Source: Paenibacillus caseinilyticus
GTDB lineage: Bacteria; Bacillota; Bacilli; Paenibacillales; NBRC-103111
Direction of reading: 5' to 3'
DNA: 64,000 nucleotides
Assembly: GCF_027533645.1 (NCBI RefSeq)
Contig: NZ_JAQAGY010000005.1
Location: forward strand, 1 to 64,000
Numbering within the stretch: position 1 is the first letter of the stretch; each line of letters starts with the position of its first letter. This document shows positions 1 to 8,386 of this stretch, in pieces. Below the pieces are notes generated by a model that was given only the letters and a program-made list of their open reading frames with translations, was not told the DNA's origin and did no database searches. The position numbers and the translations under genes were made by a program.

Positions 1-117
1 GATGAGATTTCCCAGTATGTAAGACCCCTTGTAGACGACGAGGTAGATAGGTTCGGGGTGGAAGCGCGGCAACGTGTGGAGCTGACGAATACTAATCGGT
101 CGAGGGCTTATCCAAGC
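1..117 (+). rRNA. 23S ribosomal RNA, 3' end (partial)
   Basis: The window opens inside a 23S rRNA gene. The conserved 3'-terminal block (GTGGAGCTGACGAATACTAA followed by the TCGAGGGCTTA segment) is readable at about 76-115. The 3' boundary is approximate. The gene is cut by the window edge and is followed by a 5S gene in the usual 16S-23S-5S order. Confidence 0.95.
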
Positions 118-250
118 AAGCTTCCACAAGGGAGCAGCAGCAGCTATATAGAGTTAGAGCTTCAGCGAGCTCATTTCGCATCCAGTTTTCAAGGTGCAAG
201 CCGCCTTGAAAGAGAAAGACCGGTGTATCCTGGCAGATACATCACAAACC

Positions 251-367
251 GTTTGGTGATGATGGCGGAAGGGAACCACGCGTACCCATCCCGAACACGA
301 ACGTTAAGCCTTCCAGCGTCGATGGTACTTGGACCGCAGGGTCCTGGGAGAGTAGAACGTCGCCAAG
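251..367 (+). rRNA. 5S ribosomal RNA
   Basis: A 117-nt sequence begins with GTTTGGTGATGATGGCGGAA, contains the conserved CCGAACACGAACGTTAAGCC loop region, and closes with AACGTCGCCAAGC, whose end pairs with the 5' end. Its length matches Firmicute 5S rRNA. It lies about 130 nt after the 23S end and is followed at once by a strong terminator, so this is the end of an rRNA operon. Confidence 0.95.
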
Positions 368-374
368 CAAATGC

Positions 375-418
375 AAGAGCCCCTTTAGATGTTTTCATCT
401 AGGGGGCTCTTTTTTTAT
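375..418 (+). terminator. Rho-independent terminator of the rRNA operon
   Basis: AGAGCCCC-TTAGATG pairs with CATCTA-GGGGCTCT around a TTTT loop (one bulge), followed by a run of seven T. It closes the rRNA transcript. Confidence 0.9.
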
Positions 419-602
419 TTCAACATCACACGAATAGAAGGAAGCGGTGGAGGCAATACAACTTTAACTGACATCTTTCAAATCCATTTACTCTGATGGA
501 GCCTATTCTTTTTCAATCTTTCGTATGATCCCTGTATTTTATACGACGGCTTAGAAAAAACTAGGGGGAGATCATGAATCAGCGAAAGGGAGGAATATAG
601 CT

Positions 603-989
603 ATGAGCAAAACATGGACAACGATATCCATTGCTGCTCTATTGGCACTATACGGACTGCTTCCGGGCTGGGTTCGTGCAGAGAATGGGGCTGCTCAGAA
701 TGGGGCAGATCAGGCGAATCCTTGGGGTACCGTTAGAGGCAGCAGCAATGGGGCTCAATTCGGGAGTGACGCGGGCCTGGGAATGTCGGGAAGCACTCCA
801 GGCTTCTTGATTAACAAGCAGCAGATCATGTCATCCCCGGACGGTTCGGGAGGCTACCGTTCTTTGGGGCTCTCTACCTCCACCTCCGATAGAGAAAAGG
901 ATTGGGGATGGCTCGGCCTGGTTGGCTTGGTGGGGCTCTCGGGCTTATCCGCGGTCAAAAGAAGTAAGCGATCGAAAGCTAATTCTTGA
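603..989 (+). CDS. Small exported protein with WGxxGxxG-type C-terminal anchor
   Basis: A 128-aa secreted protein. Residues 1-26 form a signal peptide (charged start, hydrophobic core, cleavage after WVRA). The middle is a low-complexity Gly/Asn/Ser/Gln region. The C-terminus carries tryptophan-glycine followed by regularly spaced Gly-Leu repeats (DWGWLGLVGLVGLSGL) and a basic tail (VKRSKRSK). This Gly-rich hydrophobic helix plus basic tail is the layout of the WGxxGxxG-CTERM putative sorting signal seen in Paenibacillus surface proteins. The start follows a GGGAGG-like site 8 nt upstream. It is monocistronic. What the mature protein does is unknown. Confidence 0.8.
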   Translation: MSKTWTTISIAALLALYGLLPGWVRAENGAAQNGADQANPWGTVRGSSNGAQFGSDAGLGMSGSTPGFLINKQQIMSSPDGSGGYRSLGLSTSTSDREKDWGWLGLVGLVGLSGLSAVKRSKRSKANS

Positions 990-1185
990 GAAGAGCTTCG
1001 TGAAGTTGGCAATCCTGATCGGTCGGATAAGCGAAGTATACAGGAAGCCAAAGAAGGCAGTAACCATAAGCAATACACATAAATGCGAATCATAATCAGG
1101 AGTTGGCTGATCTCGGAAGATTGAAGCATAGGTAAAATAGGAAGGCCAGATAAGAAGAGAACGCGGAATTTGATTCTTGTCTCAA

Positions 1186-1226
1186 GGAGGCTCGAAGGCT
1201 GCGGCCTGGAGCCTCTAATTTTTTTA
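1186..1226 (+). terminator. Stem-loop terminator between convergent units
   Basis: GAGGCTC (1187-1193) pairs with GAGCCTC (1209-1215), with a further AGGC/GCCT inside, followed by a T run at 1219-1225. It lies between the WGxxGxxG gene and the convergent broken ATPase gene, and the T run serves the plus strand. Confidence 0.65.
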
Positions 1227-2002
1227 TTCCTCCGCGGGGGAATCTTCTGCGAACAATTGCTTTAACATCCGGTTACGATTATTCAGAAACTGTTTCATAA
1301 TCACATAATGGTCCGTATCATCAGGCTGGGTAACGCGGATTCCGTCATCCCCCAGATGATAATGGACAGCGTTAGGGTATCCCATCAGGATAGGAGAATG
1401 GGTTGAGATAAGAAACTGCGACCCTTTCATAACCAGTTGGTGGATGCGGGAGAGCATGGCAAGTTGTTTCAACGGAGATAAGGCCGCCTCCGGTTCGTCC
1501 AGAAGGTAGAGTCCATACCCGCCAAACCTGTGCATAAAAGCCAAAAAAAACGACTCCCCATGAGACTGCTTATGCAAGGAAACGCCTCCATAAGAATCAA
1601 TAATATGAGGCCCGCCTTCCGGGTCTGCGTCCAACTCGTCGATATGCGAAGCTATATTGTAATAAGATTCAGCACGAAAAAAGAAACCATCCCTGGCCTT
1701 TCGAAGTCCCTTCACAAGACGAATGTAGCGGTAGAGGTCTGAGTGAGTCGCATTGGTTTGAAGTGGATGTGCTTGGAGCCTCCTTCAGGATTAAAGCCCC
1801 AGGCGACAGCAATAGCTTCAAGCAGGGTGGATTTGCTTGAACCATTCTCTCCGATCAGGTAGGTGACGTTTGGATGCAGCATTAAAGAGTGCAAATCCCG
1901 CAAAATAGGCAAATGAAACGGATAGCCGGAAAGATGCGAGGGTATCGATCCTCTTAGGATTTCCACTCTTCGAATGTACCCGTGGTTTTGGCTTGTCAGC
2001 AT
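1224..2002 (-). pseudogene. Broken AAA/ABC-type ATPase gene (frameshift and altered Walker A)
   Basis: Two adjacent open frames on the minus strand together encode one small SMC/ABC-like AAA ATPase. The N-terminal part (2002 to about 1760) carries the Walker A region and the segment leading from it. The C-terminal part (about 1760 to 1224) carries a signature-like SHGES, the Walker B block LYLLDEPEAALS and the H-loop STHSP. The frame changes near 1760: reading FQTNATHSDLY across the junction needs one extra base, so about one base is missing there. Walker A reads GENGSSKST, where the family has GENGSGKST, so the invariant glycine before the lysine is serine. Two separate defects argue for real decay rather than a single base-calling error, but the frameshift itself could be one. 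Intact relatives are stand-alone ATPases of about 240-260 aa of unknown role. Confidence 0.8.
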
Positions 2003-2128
2003 AGTTGGCGTCTCCTTACAGGCCTGGGAATGATAATTACCGATTCTCTAGCTTTCATTGTAACATAACAAAAGATCCCTCGACTGAGGGACCCAAGTAT
2101 CAGATAAAGGTTATAACGACGTAACCCG

Positions 2129-2830
2129 TTATTTTTTGGTACGCGAGATGAGATCGGAAACCGTAACAAATTCATAGCCCTGCCGCTTCAATTCGGGAAG
2201 AATTCGCTTCAAAGCTTCGACGGTCTGGGTGCAATCCCCTTGAAGATCGTGGAACAGTACGATATCTCCGTTATGGACATTGTTCAGCACTTGAGAGACG
2301 ATTTTCTCCACGCCAGGCTTCTTCCAATCCTTCGTATCCTGATACCAAGACCACATGACTACCGTGAGCTTGTCTTCCTTCATGGACTGCAGCAGCGCAT
2401 CGTTGTAGAAGCCTCCGGGAGGACGAAAGACATGGGGCATTTGCTCTGTAATATCAAAAATGACTTCCTGTGTCTGCCGGATTTCATTCACGATTCTCTC
2501 TGGCGGATAATGCTTCAAAAAATGATGATCAAAGGTGTGATTGGCGATCTCATGTCCCTCGTTCACCTCACGAATGGCGATGGCTGGGTACAACTGCACC
2601 CGTTTGCCGATGACGAAGAACGTGCCTTTGGCTCCATAGGCATGGAGCAGGTCGAGAATTTGCGGGGTGTAGACAGGATTGGGTCCGTCATCAAAGGTTA
2701 ATGCGATCAGCTTCTGATCGGTCTCCACATTCCAGACCACTTCGCTGGGGCGGGGAACCGGCGGAGCGGACGCGCCCGTCAAACAAGCGGTCAGAAGACA
2801 CAGCAGCAGTTGCCTGAGGCTTCGAATCAT
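2129..2830 (-). CDS. Polysaccharide deacetylase (NodB family), predicted lipoprotein
   Basis: A 233-aa member of carbohydrate esterase family 4, which removes acetyl groups from peptidoglycan or other GlcNAc polymers outside the cell. The start at 2830 is chosen because GGAGGTG lies 6 nt upstream and a signal peptide follows directly; a longer upstream reading is not needed. Residues 13-16 (LTAC) form a lipobox, so it is probably membrane-anchored. All five NodB motifs are present: TFDDGPN (catalytic and metal Asp), NHTFDH (metal His), RPPGG, DTKDW and LFHDLQG (catalytic His). It is transcribed in the same direction as the 3D-domain wall gene upstream (2990-3835), so both probably act on the wall. 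Confidence 0.9.
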   Translation of the reverse strand: MIRSLRQLLLCLLTACLTGASAPPVPRPSEVVWNVETDQKLIALTFDDGPNPVYTPQILDLLHAYGAKGTFFVIGKRVQLYPAIAIREVNEGHEIANHTFDHHFLKHYPPERIVNEIRQTQEVIFDITEQMPHVFRPPGGFYNDALLQSMKEDKLTVVMWSWYQDTKDWKKPGVEKIVSQVLNNVHNGDIVLFHDLQGDCTQTVEALKRILPELKRQGYEFVTVSDLISRTKK

Positions 2831-2989
2831 ATCGGTCACCTCCGGGTTACAAGATCTTTCTTTAGGATTCAACTGCCGGGACAGGCTTATGCGGCCGGAA
2901 AGCGGCCAAAAAAAAGCAGGCCTCCCATCAGACACACTGGCTGGCGCCAATGCTCGCTGAGAGAGACCTGCTTATGTCGAGACGTATGA

Positions 2990-3835
2990 CTAAGAACCAA
3001 GCACATGAACCTTCACATGCTGAAGACCGAAATTCAGAGCGGCTTGACGGCCTTGCGGCAGATAAATATCGATCTTATTGCCCTTCACAGATCCACCGAT
3101 ATCCGTTGCGATGGCATACAAGCCACCTGGTGGAAGACTGGCGTGGGGGGTATATCCGTCGATAAATACTTTGGATCCGAGAGGAATAACGGCAGGGTCT
3201 ACGGCAATGGTTCCGAGCTGCAGCGGATTGCCCATGTAATCTCTTGCTGTAACCGTACCGTTCTCCGCCGGCGCTGCGGTATAAGCGGATGCTTGGGCTG
3301 TGATCGTCATCGTATATAGAGGAGCGATCTTCGTAGGGCGGTACCATGCAGGGGCATGATATTGTCCATCCACCCCAAGAATAGCGATGCGGTTCAAGTT
3401 ATCCCACTGGGTCGTAATGCCAAAGGAATCAGCCAGTAAACGGAAGGGGATATAAACACGCCCATTCACCATTTTAGCAGCGGCTTCCTGAACGGAGGTT
3501 TGTCCGTTCACGGTGATATTCGGATCACCGGTGGTAAAAATAACAGTAGTCGTGGTGCTGCTCAAGGTAAGCTTGAGCTGGTCGCCGGCATGTTCCCATT
3601 GCAACTGGTACCCCAGTTTGTCGGACATATCCCTTGCGGGAACCTGAAGCTTGTGATTCTCGTCCAAAAAAGGCTGGGCGTCCGTGAAATGGACCAAACT
3701 TTCGTTCACCTGCACTTTAATATCCTCCGCGAGACGGATCGTCTCTGCCTGTGCAGGCTGGGCGAGCATAAGGATGGCGGCGGCCGGCAGCGTCAAGAAA
3801 CACGCCTTGAGCATGGTCGTGATGCGAGTTTTCAA
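2990..3835 (-). CDS. Secreted stalk-domain / 3D-domain cell-wall protein
   Basis: A 281-aa exported protein with a TTG start chosen because GGGAGG lies about 7 nt before it. Residues 1-30 are a signal peptide ending in AQA. Residues about 40-155 match the copper-amine-oxidase-N-like stalk domain (LQVPARDMSDKLGYQLQWE and VYIPFRLLADSFG repeats), a wall-associated non-enzymatic fold. Residues about 195-280 are a 3D domain: AVDPAVIPLGSKVFIDGY and ATDIGGSVKGNKIDIYLP supply the three conserved aspartates of this lytic-transglycosylase-like fold. It probably remodels peptidoglycan. A cyclic-di-AMP-type riboswitch lies directly upstream, a known form of control for wall hydrolases in Firmicutes. Confidence 0.88.
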   Translation of the reverse strand: MKTRITTMLKACFLTLPAAAILMLAQPAQAETIRLAEDIKVQVNESLVHFTDAQPFLDENHKLQVPARDMSDKLGYQLQWEHAGDQLKLTLSSTTTTVIFTTGDPNITVNGQTSVQEAAAKMVNGRVYIPFRLLADSFGITTQWDNLNRIAILGVDGQYHAPAWYRPTKIAPLYTMTITAQASAYTAAPAENGTVTARDYMGNPLQLGTIAVDPAVIPLGSKVFIDGYTPHASLPPGGLYAIATDIGGSVKGNKIDIYLPQGRQAALNFGLQHVKVHVLGS

Positions 3836-3894
3836 TTGAATCCCTCCCGTATCGTTGCACCTGTCCGGCTAAGTGGAATCCTTGCCGTCAGTTG

Positions 3895-4025
3895 TCGATC
3901 GTAGCCTCCGAGGTTAGTTGTCGGGTTCGGGAAGAAGGTTGGTTCCCTAGCGCCAGATCCACCGGCTGCAAGCGGCAGCGGCGGTTCTTCGGCATTCACC
4001 CCATGTGTTGCGTCCCCCGTACGTA
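3895..4025 (-). ncRNA. Cyclic-di-AMP riboswitch (ydaO/yuaA type)
   Basis: Read on the minus strand, the leader of the 3D-domain gene contains the conserved blocks of the ydaO/yuaA RNA in order: GGGGGACGC, GGGGTGAAT-GCCG, AGGGAACC, CCCGAACCCGACA and CTAACCTCGGAGGC. Boundaries are approximate. These riboswitches bind cyclic di-AMP and usually turn off wall-hydrolase or potassium-transport genes. The downstream gene fits. A -10-like TATTAT lies just upstream at 4032-4037. The expression platform was not resolved. Confidence 0.82.
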
Positions 4026-4131
4026 CATCTAATAATACATGCGCGATTCGGCTCATAAGAGCGTACCATACGATGAAATGGAGGGGCAATGGACAAAATC
4101 ATCCAGTCCCTGCCTAAAAATGACACGTCCC

Positions 4132-4158
4132 GTTAACGGCGGAGCGGACATCGGGTAC
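4132..4158 (+). promoter_or_regulatory. Possible sigma-B-type promoter (weak)
   Basis: GTTAAC, 15 bases, GGGTAC lies about 80 nt before the DUF6483-like gene. It partly matches the GTTTAA/GGGTAT sigma-B pattern that is much clearer elsewhere in this window. A weak call. Confidence 0.3.
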
Positions 4159-4237
4159 AATGGAAGGATGAAAAGATTGATCTCTCAAGAAGGTAACGGT
4201 GGACATAACGGCGGGAACATGCATAGGAGGAAGGCTT

Positions 4238-4960
4238 ATGTATCAAAGAGATTATATTCTGCGCATGTTGGAGCAGGCTGGTACGATGGTAGGACGGGTG
4301 ATGGAATTGGCCAGAAACCGGAGGCTGCAGGAGGCTATGGAATTGCTGCAGCAGGCGATGAAAGAGCTGCTGGGGCTGGGATCGAAGCTGGTAGGGGCTT
4401 TGTCTGTCAAAGACTTGGTCGCTCTCCTGTCGAAGGACGGAGAACTCGACTCGGCTAAAGTGCTGGCTCTTGGCGAACTGTTAAATGCTCAGGTAGGGCT
4501 GCAGAAAGAGGGAGGCGATGAGGCCGCGGCCAAGCGGACGGCGCTCAAATCGCTGGAACTGCTGCTGACGGGCCGCGAGTACGATGCGCGAGGGGAGTTC
4601 AGAAGCGAATACGATATGCGGATTGAGGAAGCACTGCATCAGACAGGGCGCAATGGTCTACACCTGGAAGCGTTGTCGAAGATCGTCGGTTATTATGAGG
4701 ACGCCGGAAAATATGCCTGGGCGGAAGATGCTTTATTCTACCGGTTGGAGATAGGGGAAACCGAAGATCGACAGTCGGAACTCAAAAACACTCTGGAGGA
4801 AGGGATCCGGATGTACGAGCGCTGGGTGAATCTGGAGGACAACGAGCTGGAAGCCGGCGGACTCTCCAAGGAGGAGGCCGAAGAAGGGCTGCGGACGTTA
4901 CAGAAAATGAAAAACCGTATGGGGACGAATAGGGAAGAATCCTCGAGTGAACTCATTTAA
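4238..4960 (+). CDS. DUF6483-like cytoplasmic helical protein
   Basis: A 240-aa soluble, largely helical protein. The start at 4238 follows AGGAGGAAGG. The opening MYQRDYILRMLEQ and the helical layout resemble DUF6483 family proteins of Bacilli, as I recall them. Residues about 1-60 are amphipathic helix, and the middle (about 60-190) has TPR-like helical pairs such as ALHQTGRNGLHLEALSKI and YYEDAGKYAWAEDALFYRLE. No signal peptide or catalytic motif is visible and the role is unknown. It stands alone between the divergent 3D-domain gene and the purine operon. Confidence 0.7.
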   Translation: MYQRDYILRMLEQAGTMVGRVMELARNRRLQEAMELLQQAMKELLGLGSKLVGALSVKDLVALLSKDGELDSAKVLALGELLNAQVGLQKEGGDEAAAKRTALKSLELLLTGREYDARGEFRSEYDMRIEEALHQTGRNGLHLEALSKIVGYYEDAGKYAWAEDALFYRLEIGETEDRQSELKNTLEEGIRMYERWVNLEDNELEAGGLSKEEAEEGLRTLQKMKNRMGTNREESSSELI

Positions 4961-5007
4961 ATACGAACTATTATTGGGATGAAAAGAATATTGTTCGCCT
5001 TTTGGAG

Positions 5008-5036
5008 TTGACATCCTGTGTGAAAGCCGATAAACT
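5008..5036 (+). promoter_or_regulatory. Promoter of the purine operon
   Basis: TTGACA (5008-5013), 17 bases, TAAACT (5031-5036), about 45 nt before the guanine-type aptamer. A TATTGTTCG sequence just upstream (about 4989-4997) resembles one half of a PurR box, but no convincing second half was found. Confidence 0.7.
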
Positions 5037-5083
5037 GAAAGAGAATAAAAGGTTGGAAATTGTCATCTATACATTCGAATAAT

Positions 5084-5151
5084 CTCGTATAATGTCGGGA
5101 ATATGGCCCGAATAGTCTCTACCCGAAAACCCTAAATTTTTGGACTACGAG
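5084..5151 (+). ncRNA. Guanine-class purine riboswitch aptamer
   Basis: CTCGT (5084-5088) and ACGAG (5147-5151) form P1. Inside are the purine-riboswitch core TATAATGTCGGGAATATGG, the TCTCTACC segment and GGACTACGAG. The base that sets specificity (position 74 of the xpt aptamer, in GACTAC) is C, which means guanine rather than adenine. Downstream, 5145-5155 can pair with 5224-5234 (10 of 11 bases), a plausible antiterminator. A strong hairpin occupies 5170-5192, and a T-rich run (TTTTATTTTT) is at about 5281-5290. Guanine binding would stop the purine operon. Confidence 0.92.
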
Positions 5152-5334
5152 TAAGCGTGGAAGAATGAAGGTCGGCACCGAGGTGTCTGACCTTAACTTG
5201 CGCTTAGGCGTCATCTTGTCGTCCTTACTCATAGACTGAACAGCTTGTCTTAAGCATGTCCAGATTCTAGTGGAAGGGCGTTTTATTTTTCTATAGGACT
5301 TAAGTTGAATAGCAAGCATATGGAGGGTACCTGA

Positions 5335-5820
5335 ATGTCGGTTCTTGTTGGAGTCATCATGGGCAGCCAGTCGGATTGGGAAACGATGAAGAAAGCGTGC
5401 GACGTGCTGGACGAGCTCGGCGTAGCCTACGAGAAGAAAGTGGTCTCGGCGCACCGTACTCCGGATCTTATGTTCGAATACGCCCAAAGCGCGGCTGAAC
5501 GCGGGCTAAAAGTCATTATCGCGGGTGCGGGCGGAGCAGCCCATCTGCCCGGAATGGTAGCGGCCAAAACCGTGCTGCCGGTTATCGGGGTTCCGGTCAA
5601 GACATCGACGCTGAACGGACTCGATTCACTGCTGTCGATCGTACAGATGCCGGGAGGTATTCCGGTAGCTACCGTGGCGATCGGACAAGCGGGCGCGACG
5701 AATGCCGGTCTGCTGGCCGCGCAAATCCTCGGCGCCTTCGACAGCAGTCTGCAGCAGCGGGTGACTGAGCGCCGCGAGCGCATCGCCCAAACCGTGATGG
5801 AAAGCAGCGTGCTGGAATGA
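5335..5820 (+). CDS. purE: N5-carboxyaminoimidazole ribonucleotide mutase PurE
   Basis: A 161-aa class I PurE, which moves the carboxyl group of N5-CAIR to give CAIR in purine synthesis, working after PurK. Conserved blocks are visible: [13 protein letters not shown] (phosphate-binding), [10 protein letters not shown] (catalytic His), [13 protein letters not shown] and [20 protein letters not shown]. The length is normal for bacteria. The ATG lies 8-9 nt after GGAGGG. First gene of the operon, behind the riboswitch. Its TGA overlaps the purK ATG (ATGA), so translation is coupled. Confidence 0.97.
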   Translation: MSVLVGVIMGSQSDWETMKKACDVLDELGVAYEKKVVSAHRTPDLMFEYAQSAAERGLKVIIAGAGGAAHLPGMVAAKTVLPVIGVPVKTSTLNGLDSLLSIVQMPGGIPVATVAIGQAGATNAGLLAAQILGAFDSSLQQRVTERRERIAQTVMESSVLE

Positions 5821-7013
5821 TCGTGAAGGACGACCACAAGAACCGGCCCTATGATCCGCAGAAAGTGCTCGCACCCGGCGCGGTGATCGGTGTGCTGGGC
5901 GGAGGCCAGCTTGGAAGGATGCTGGCGCTCGCCGGACGGGCGATGGGCTACCGGTTCGTGACGCTGGAACCGACGCCGGACTCGCCGTGCGGTCAAGTGG
6001 CCGACCGCCAAATTGTGGCGGCCTACGACGATGCGCAAGCGGCACAGCAGCTCGCTGAAGAAGCTGACGTGATCACGTACGAGTTCGAGAACGTGGATGC
6101 CGGCGTGACGGAGCTGCTCATGCGGCAGTCGTACGTGCCGCAGGGCAGCGAGCTGCTCTACACGACGCAGCATCGGCTGCGTGAGAAGCGGGCGATCGAG
6201 GCGGCCGGCGTCAAGGTAGCGCCATACGCGGAAGTGGCAAGCGCCGCGGAGCTCCGTGAGGCGGTACAGCGCTTCGGCACGCCCTGCGTGCTGAAGACGG
6301 CAACCGGCGGATATGACGGCAAAGGCCAATGGGTGATCCGCACGCTGGATGAAGTCGACGAAGCATATGAGACGCTCAGCCGGGCGAAGACCGAGCTCGT
6401 ACTCGAGCAGTTCATCCGCTTCGAGCGCGAGATTTCGGTCATCGCGGCGCGGAGCCCGCGCGGGGAAGTGAAAGCTTTTGCCCCGGCGGAGAATATCCAC
6501 GTGAACAATATCCTGCACTTGTCCATCGTGCCGGCCCGGGCGCCAGAGAAGGTGCTTCGCCAGGCGGAAGAGATGGCGCTGCAGATCGCGGAGAAGCTGG
6601 ACGTTATCGGGTTAATCGCCGTGGAGATGTTCTTGACTGCGGAGGGCGAGCTGTACGTCAATGAGCTCGCGCCGCGGCCGCACAACTCCGGCCATTACAC
6701 GATGGAGGCTTGCCGGACATCTCAGTTCGAACAGCATGTAAGGGCGGTATGCAATCTGCCGCTCGGCGATCCTTCGCTGATGGCGCCGGTGGTCATGGTC
6801 AACGTGCTCGGAGAGCATGTAGCGCCGCTGCTGGAGTGGATTCAGAAGCCCGAATCGCAGACGGAGGTGCCTGGCGTGACTGCCAAGCTGCACCTGTACG
6901 GCAAGGTAGAAGCCAAGGCAGGGCGCAAAATGGGGCATGTGAATCTGCTGGGGGGCACCGCAGAGGAAGCTTTTCGCTGGATAGAGCTGTCAGGCGTTTG
7001 GGAGTCTAAGTAA
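5817..7013 (+). CDS. purK: N5-carboxyaminoimidazole ribonucleotide synthase PurK
   Basis: A 398-aa ATP-grasp enzyme that carboxylates AIR to N5-CAIR using ATP and bicarbonate. The N-terminal [16 protein letters not shown] is the nucleotide-fold glycine motif. The ATP-grasp core includes [34 protein letters not shown] and the metal-binding [13 protein letters not shown]. Start codon overlaps the purE stop. About 15 residues precede the fold compared with many homologues; a later start is possible but no better ribosome binding site was seen. Confidence 0.96.
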   Translation: MIVKDDHKNRPYDPQKVLAPGAVIGVLGGGQLGRMLALAGRAMGYRFVTLEPTPDSPCGQVADRQIVAAYDDAQAAQQLAEEADVITYEFENVDAGVTELLMRQSYVPQGSELLYTTQHRLREKRAIEAAGVKVAPYAEVASAAELREAVQRFGTPCVLKTATGGYDGKGQWVIRTLDEVDEAYETLSRAKTELVLEQFIRFEREISVIAARSPRGEVKAFAPAENIHVNNILHLSIVPARAPEKVLRQAEEMALQIAEKLDVIGLIAVEMFLTAEGELYVNELAPRPHNSGHYTMEACRTSQFEQHVRAVCNLPLGDPSLMAPVVMVNVLGEHVAPLLEWIQKPESQTEVPGVTAKLHLYGKVEAKAGRKMGHVNLLGGTAEEAFRWIELSGVWESK

Positions 7014-7063
7014 ACGAAATCATTGCAGTTCATAGAAGAGCAGATACCGGAGGTATGGGAATC

Positions 7064-8359
7064 ATGATCGATCGTTATACAAGACCCGAGATGGGCAGCA
7101 TCTGGACGGAAGAGAACAAATTCAAGGCTTGGCTCGAGATGGAGATTCTCTCCTGCGAAGCGTGGTCGGAGCTCGGCGTCATTCCGAAGGAAGACGTGGC
7201 GGAGCTGCGCAAGAATGCGAGCTTTAACATAGAGCGGATTTATGAAATCGAGCAGGAAACGCGTCATGACGTTATCGCCTTCACGCGCGCGGTATCCGAA
7301 ACGCTCGGACCGGAGCGCAAGTGGGTGCACTATGGATTGACTTCCACCGATGTGGTCGACACGGCGCTGGGGTACCTGCTCAAGCAGGCCAACGAAATCA
7401 TAGAGAAGGATCTGCTGAACTTCATCGAGATTCTGAAGGACAAAGCGGTCGCTTATAAGGATACGCCGATGATGGGACGTACGCACGGGGTGCACGCTGA
7501 GCCTACGACCTTCGGTCTCAAGATGGCCCTGTGGTACGAAGAGATGAAGCGCAACCTGGAGCGGTTCCGCTTCGCAGCGGACGGCGTACAGTTCGGCAAA
7601 ATCTCCGGCGCGGTAGGTACATACGCGAATATCGATCCTTTCGTGGAAGAGTACGTATGTTCCAAGCTCGGCACGAAGCCGGCGCCAATCTCGACGCAGA
7701 CGCTGCAGCGCGACCGCCACGCCGAGTACTTGGCTACGCTGGCGCTGATCGCCACATCGCTCGACAAGTTCGCAACCGAGATCCGCGCCCTGCAGAAGAG
7801 CGAGTTCCGCGAAGTCGAGGAGCCGTTCGCCAAGGGACAGAAGGGTTCGTCGGCGATGCCGCACAAGCGCAACCCGATCGGATGCGAGAGCATCTCGGGC
7901 CTGTCCCGCGTCATCCGCGGCCACATGGTCTCCGCTTACGAGAACGTGACGCTGTGGCATGAGCGCGATATCTCGCACTCTTCCGTAGAGCGCATTATCC
8001 TGCCGGATTCCACGATTCTGCTGAACTACATGCTGAACCGTCTGGGCAACATCATCAAGAACCTGACGGTGTTCCCGGAGAACATGAAGCGCAACATGCA
8101 GAGCACCTACGGTGTGCCGTTCTCCGGCCGCGTGATGACGAAGCTCATCGACAAGGGCTTCTCCCGCGAGCAGGCGTACGATACCGTACAGCCGCGGGCG
8201 ATGCAGGCTTGGGAAGAGCAGCGCTCGTTCCGCGATATCGTCGAGAACACCCCGGCGATCCGCGAATACCTGAGCCTCGAAGAGATCGACGATGCGTTCA
8301 ACCCGAGCTGGCATCTGAAGCACGTCGATACGATTTTCAAACGTCTGGGCTTGAGCTAA
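7064..8359 (+). CDS. purB: Adenylosuccinate lyase PurB
   Basis: A 431-aa fumarase/aspartase-superfamily enzyme. It splits SAICAR to AICAR and adenylosuccinate to AMP, releasing fumarate. Signature [11 protein letters not shown] is present, as are TSTDVVDTA and [16 protein letters not shown] (catalytic His). Start 7064 is preferred over the ATG nine bases earlier because GGAGGT then lies 9 nt rather than 0 nt away, and the length then equals the Bacillus enzyme. Third gene of the operon. Confidence 0.97.
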   Translation: MIDRYTRPEMGSIWTEENKFKAWLEMEILSCEAWSELGVIPKEDVAELRKNASFNIERIYEIEQETRHDVIAFTRAVSETLGPERKWVHYGLTSTDVVDTALGYLLKQANEIIEKDLLNFIEILKDKAVAYKDTPMMGRTHGVHAEPTTFGLKMALWYEEMKRNLERFRFAADGVQFGKISGAVGTYANIDPFVEEYVCSKLGTKPAPISTQTLQRDRHAEYLATLALIATSLDKFATEIRALQKSEFREVEEPFAKGQKGSSAMPHKRNPIGCESISGLSRVIRGHMVSAYENVTLWHERDISHSSVERIILPDSTILLNYMLNRLGNIIKNLTVFPENMKRNMQSTYGVPFSGRVMTKLIDKGFSREQAYDTVQPRAMQAWEEQRSFRDIVENTPAIREYLSLEEIDDAFNPSWHLKHVDTIFKRLGLS

Positions 8360-8386
8360 AAGAGTTACGGGGAGGCGGGAGAAACC

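Noticed and set aside
58..402. Open frame across the 23S end, spacer and 5S
   Set aside because: The sequence is ribosomal RNA; the frame is fortuitous.
1712..1765. Programmed frameshift in the ATPase gene
   Set aside because: No slippery heptamer or stimulatory stem was seen at the junction, and the Walker A motif is damaged as well, which fits decay better.
3832..4089. 85-codon minus-strand frame overlapping the leader of the 3D-domain gene
   Set aside because: It coincides with the cyclic-di-AMP riboswitch, has no ribosome site and no protein motif.
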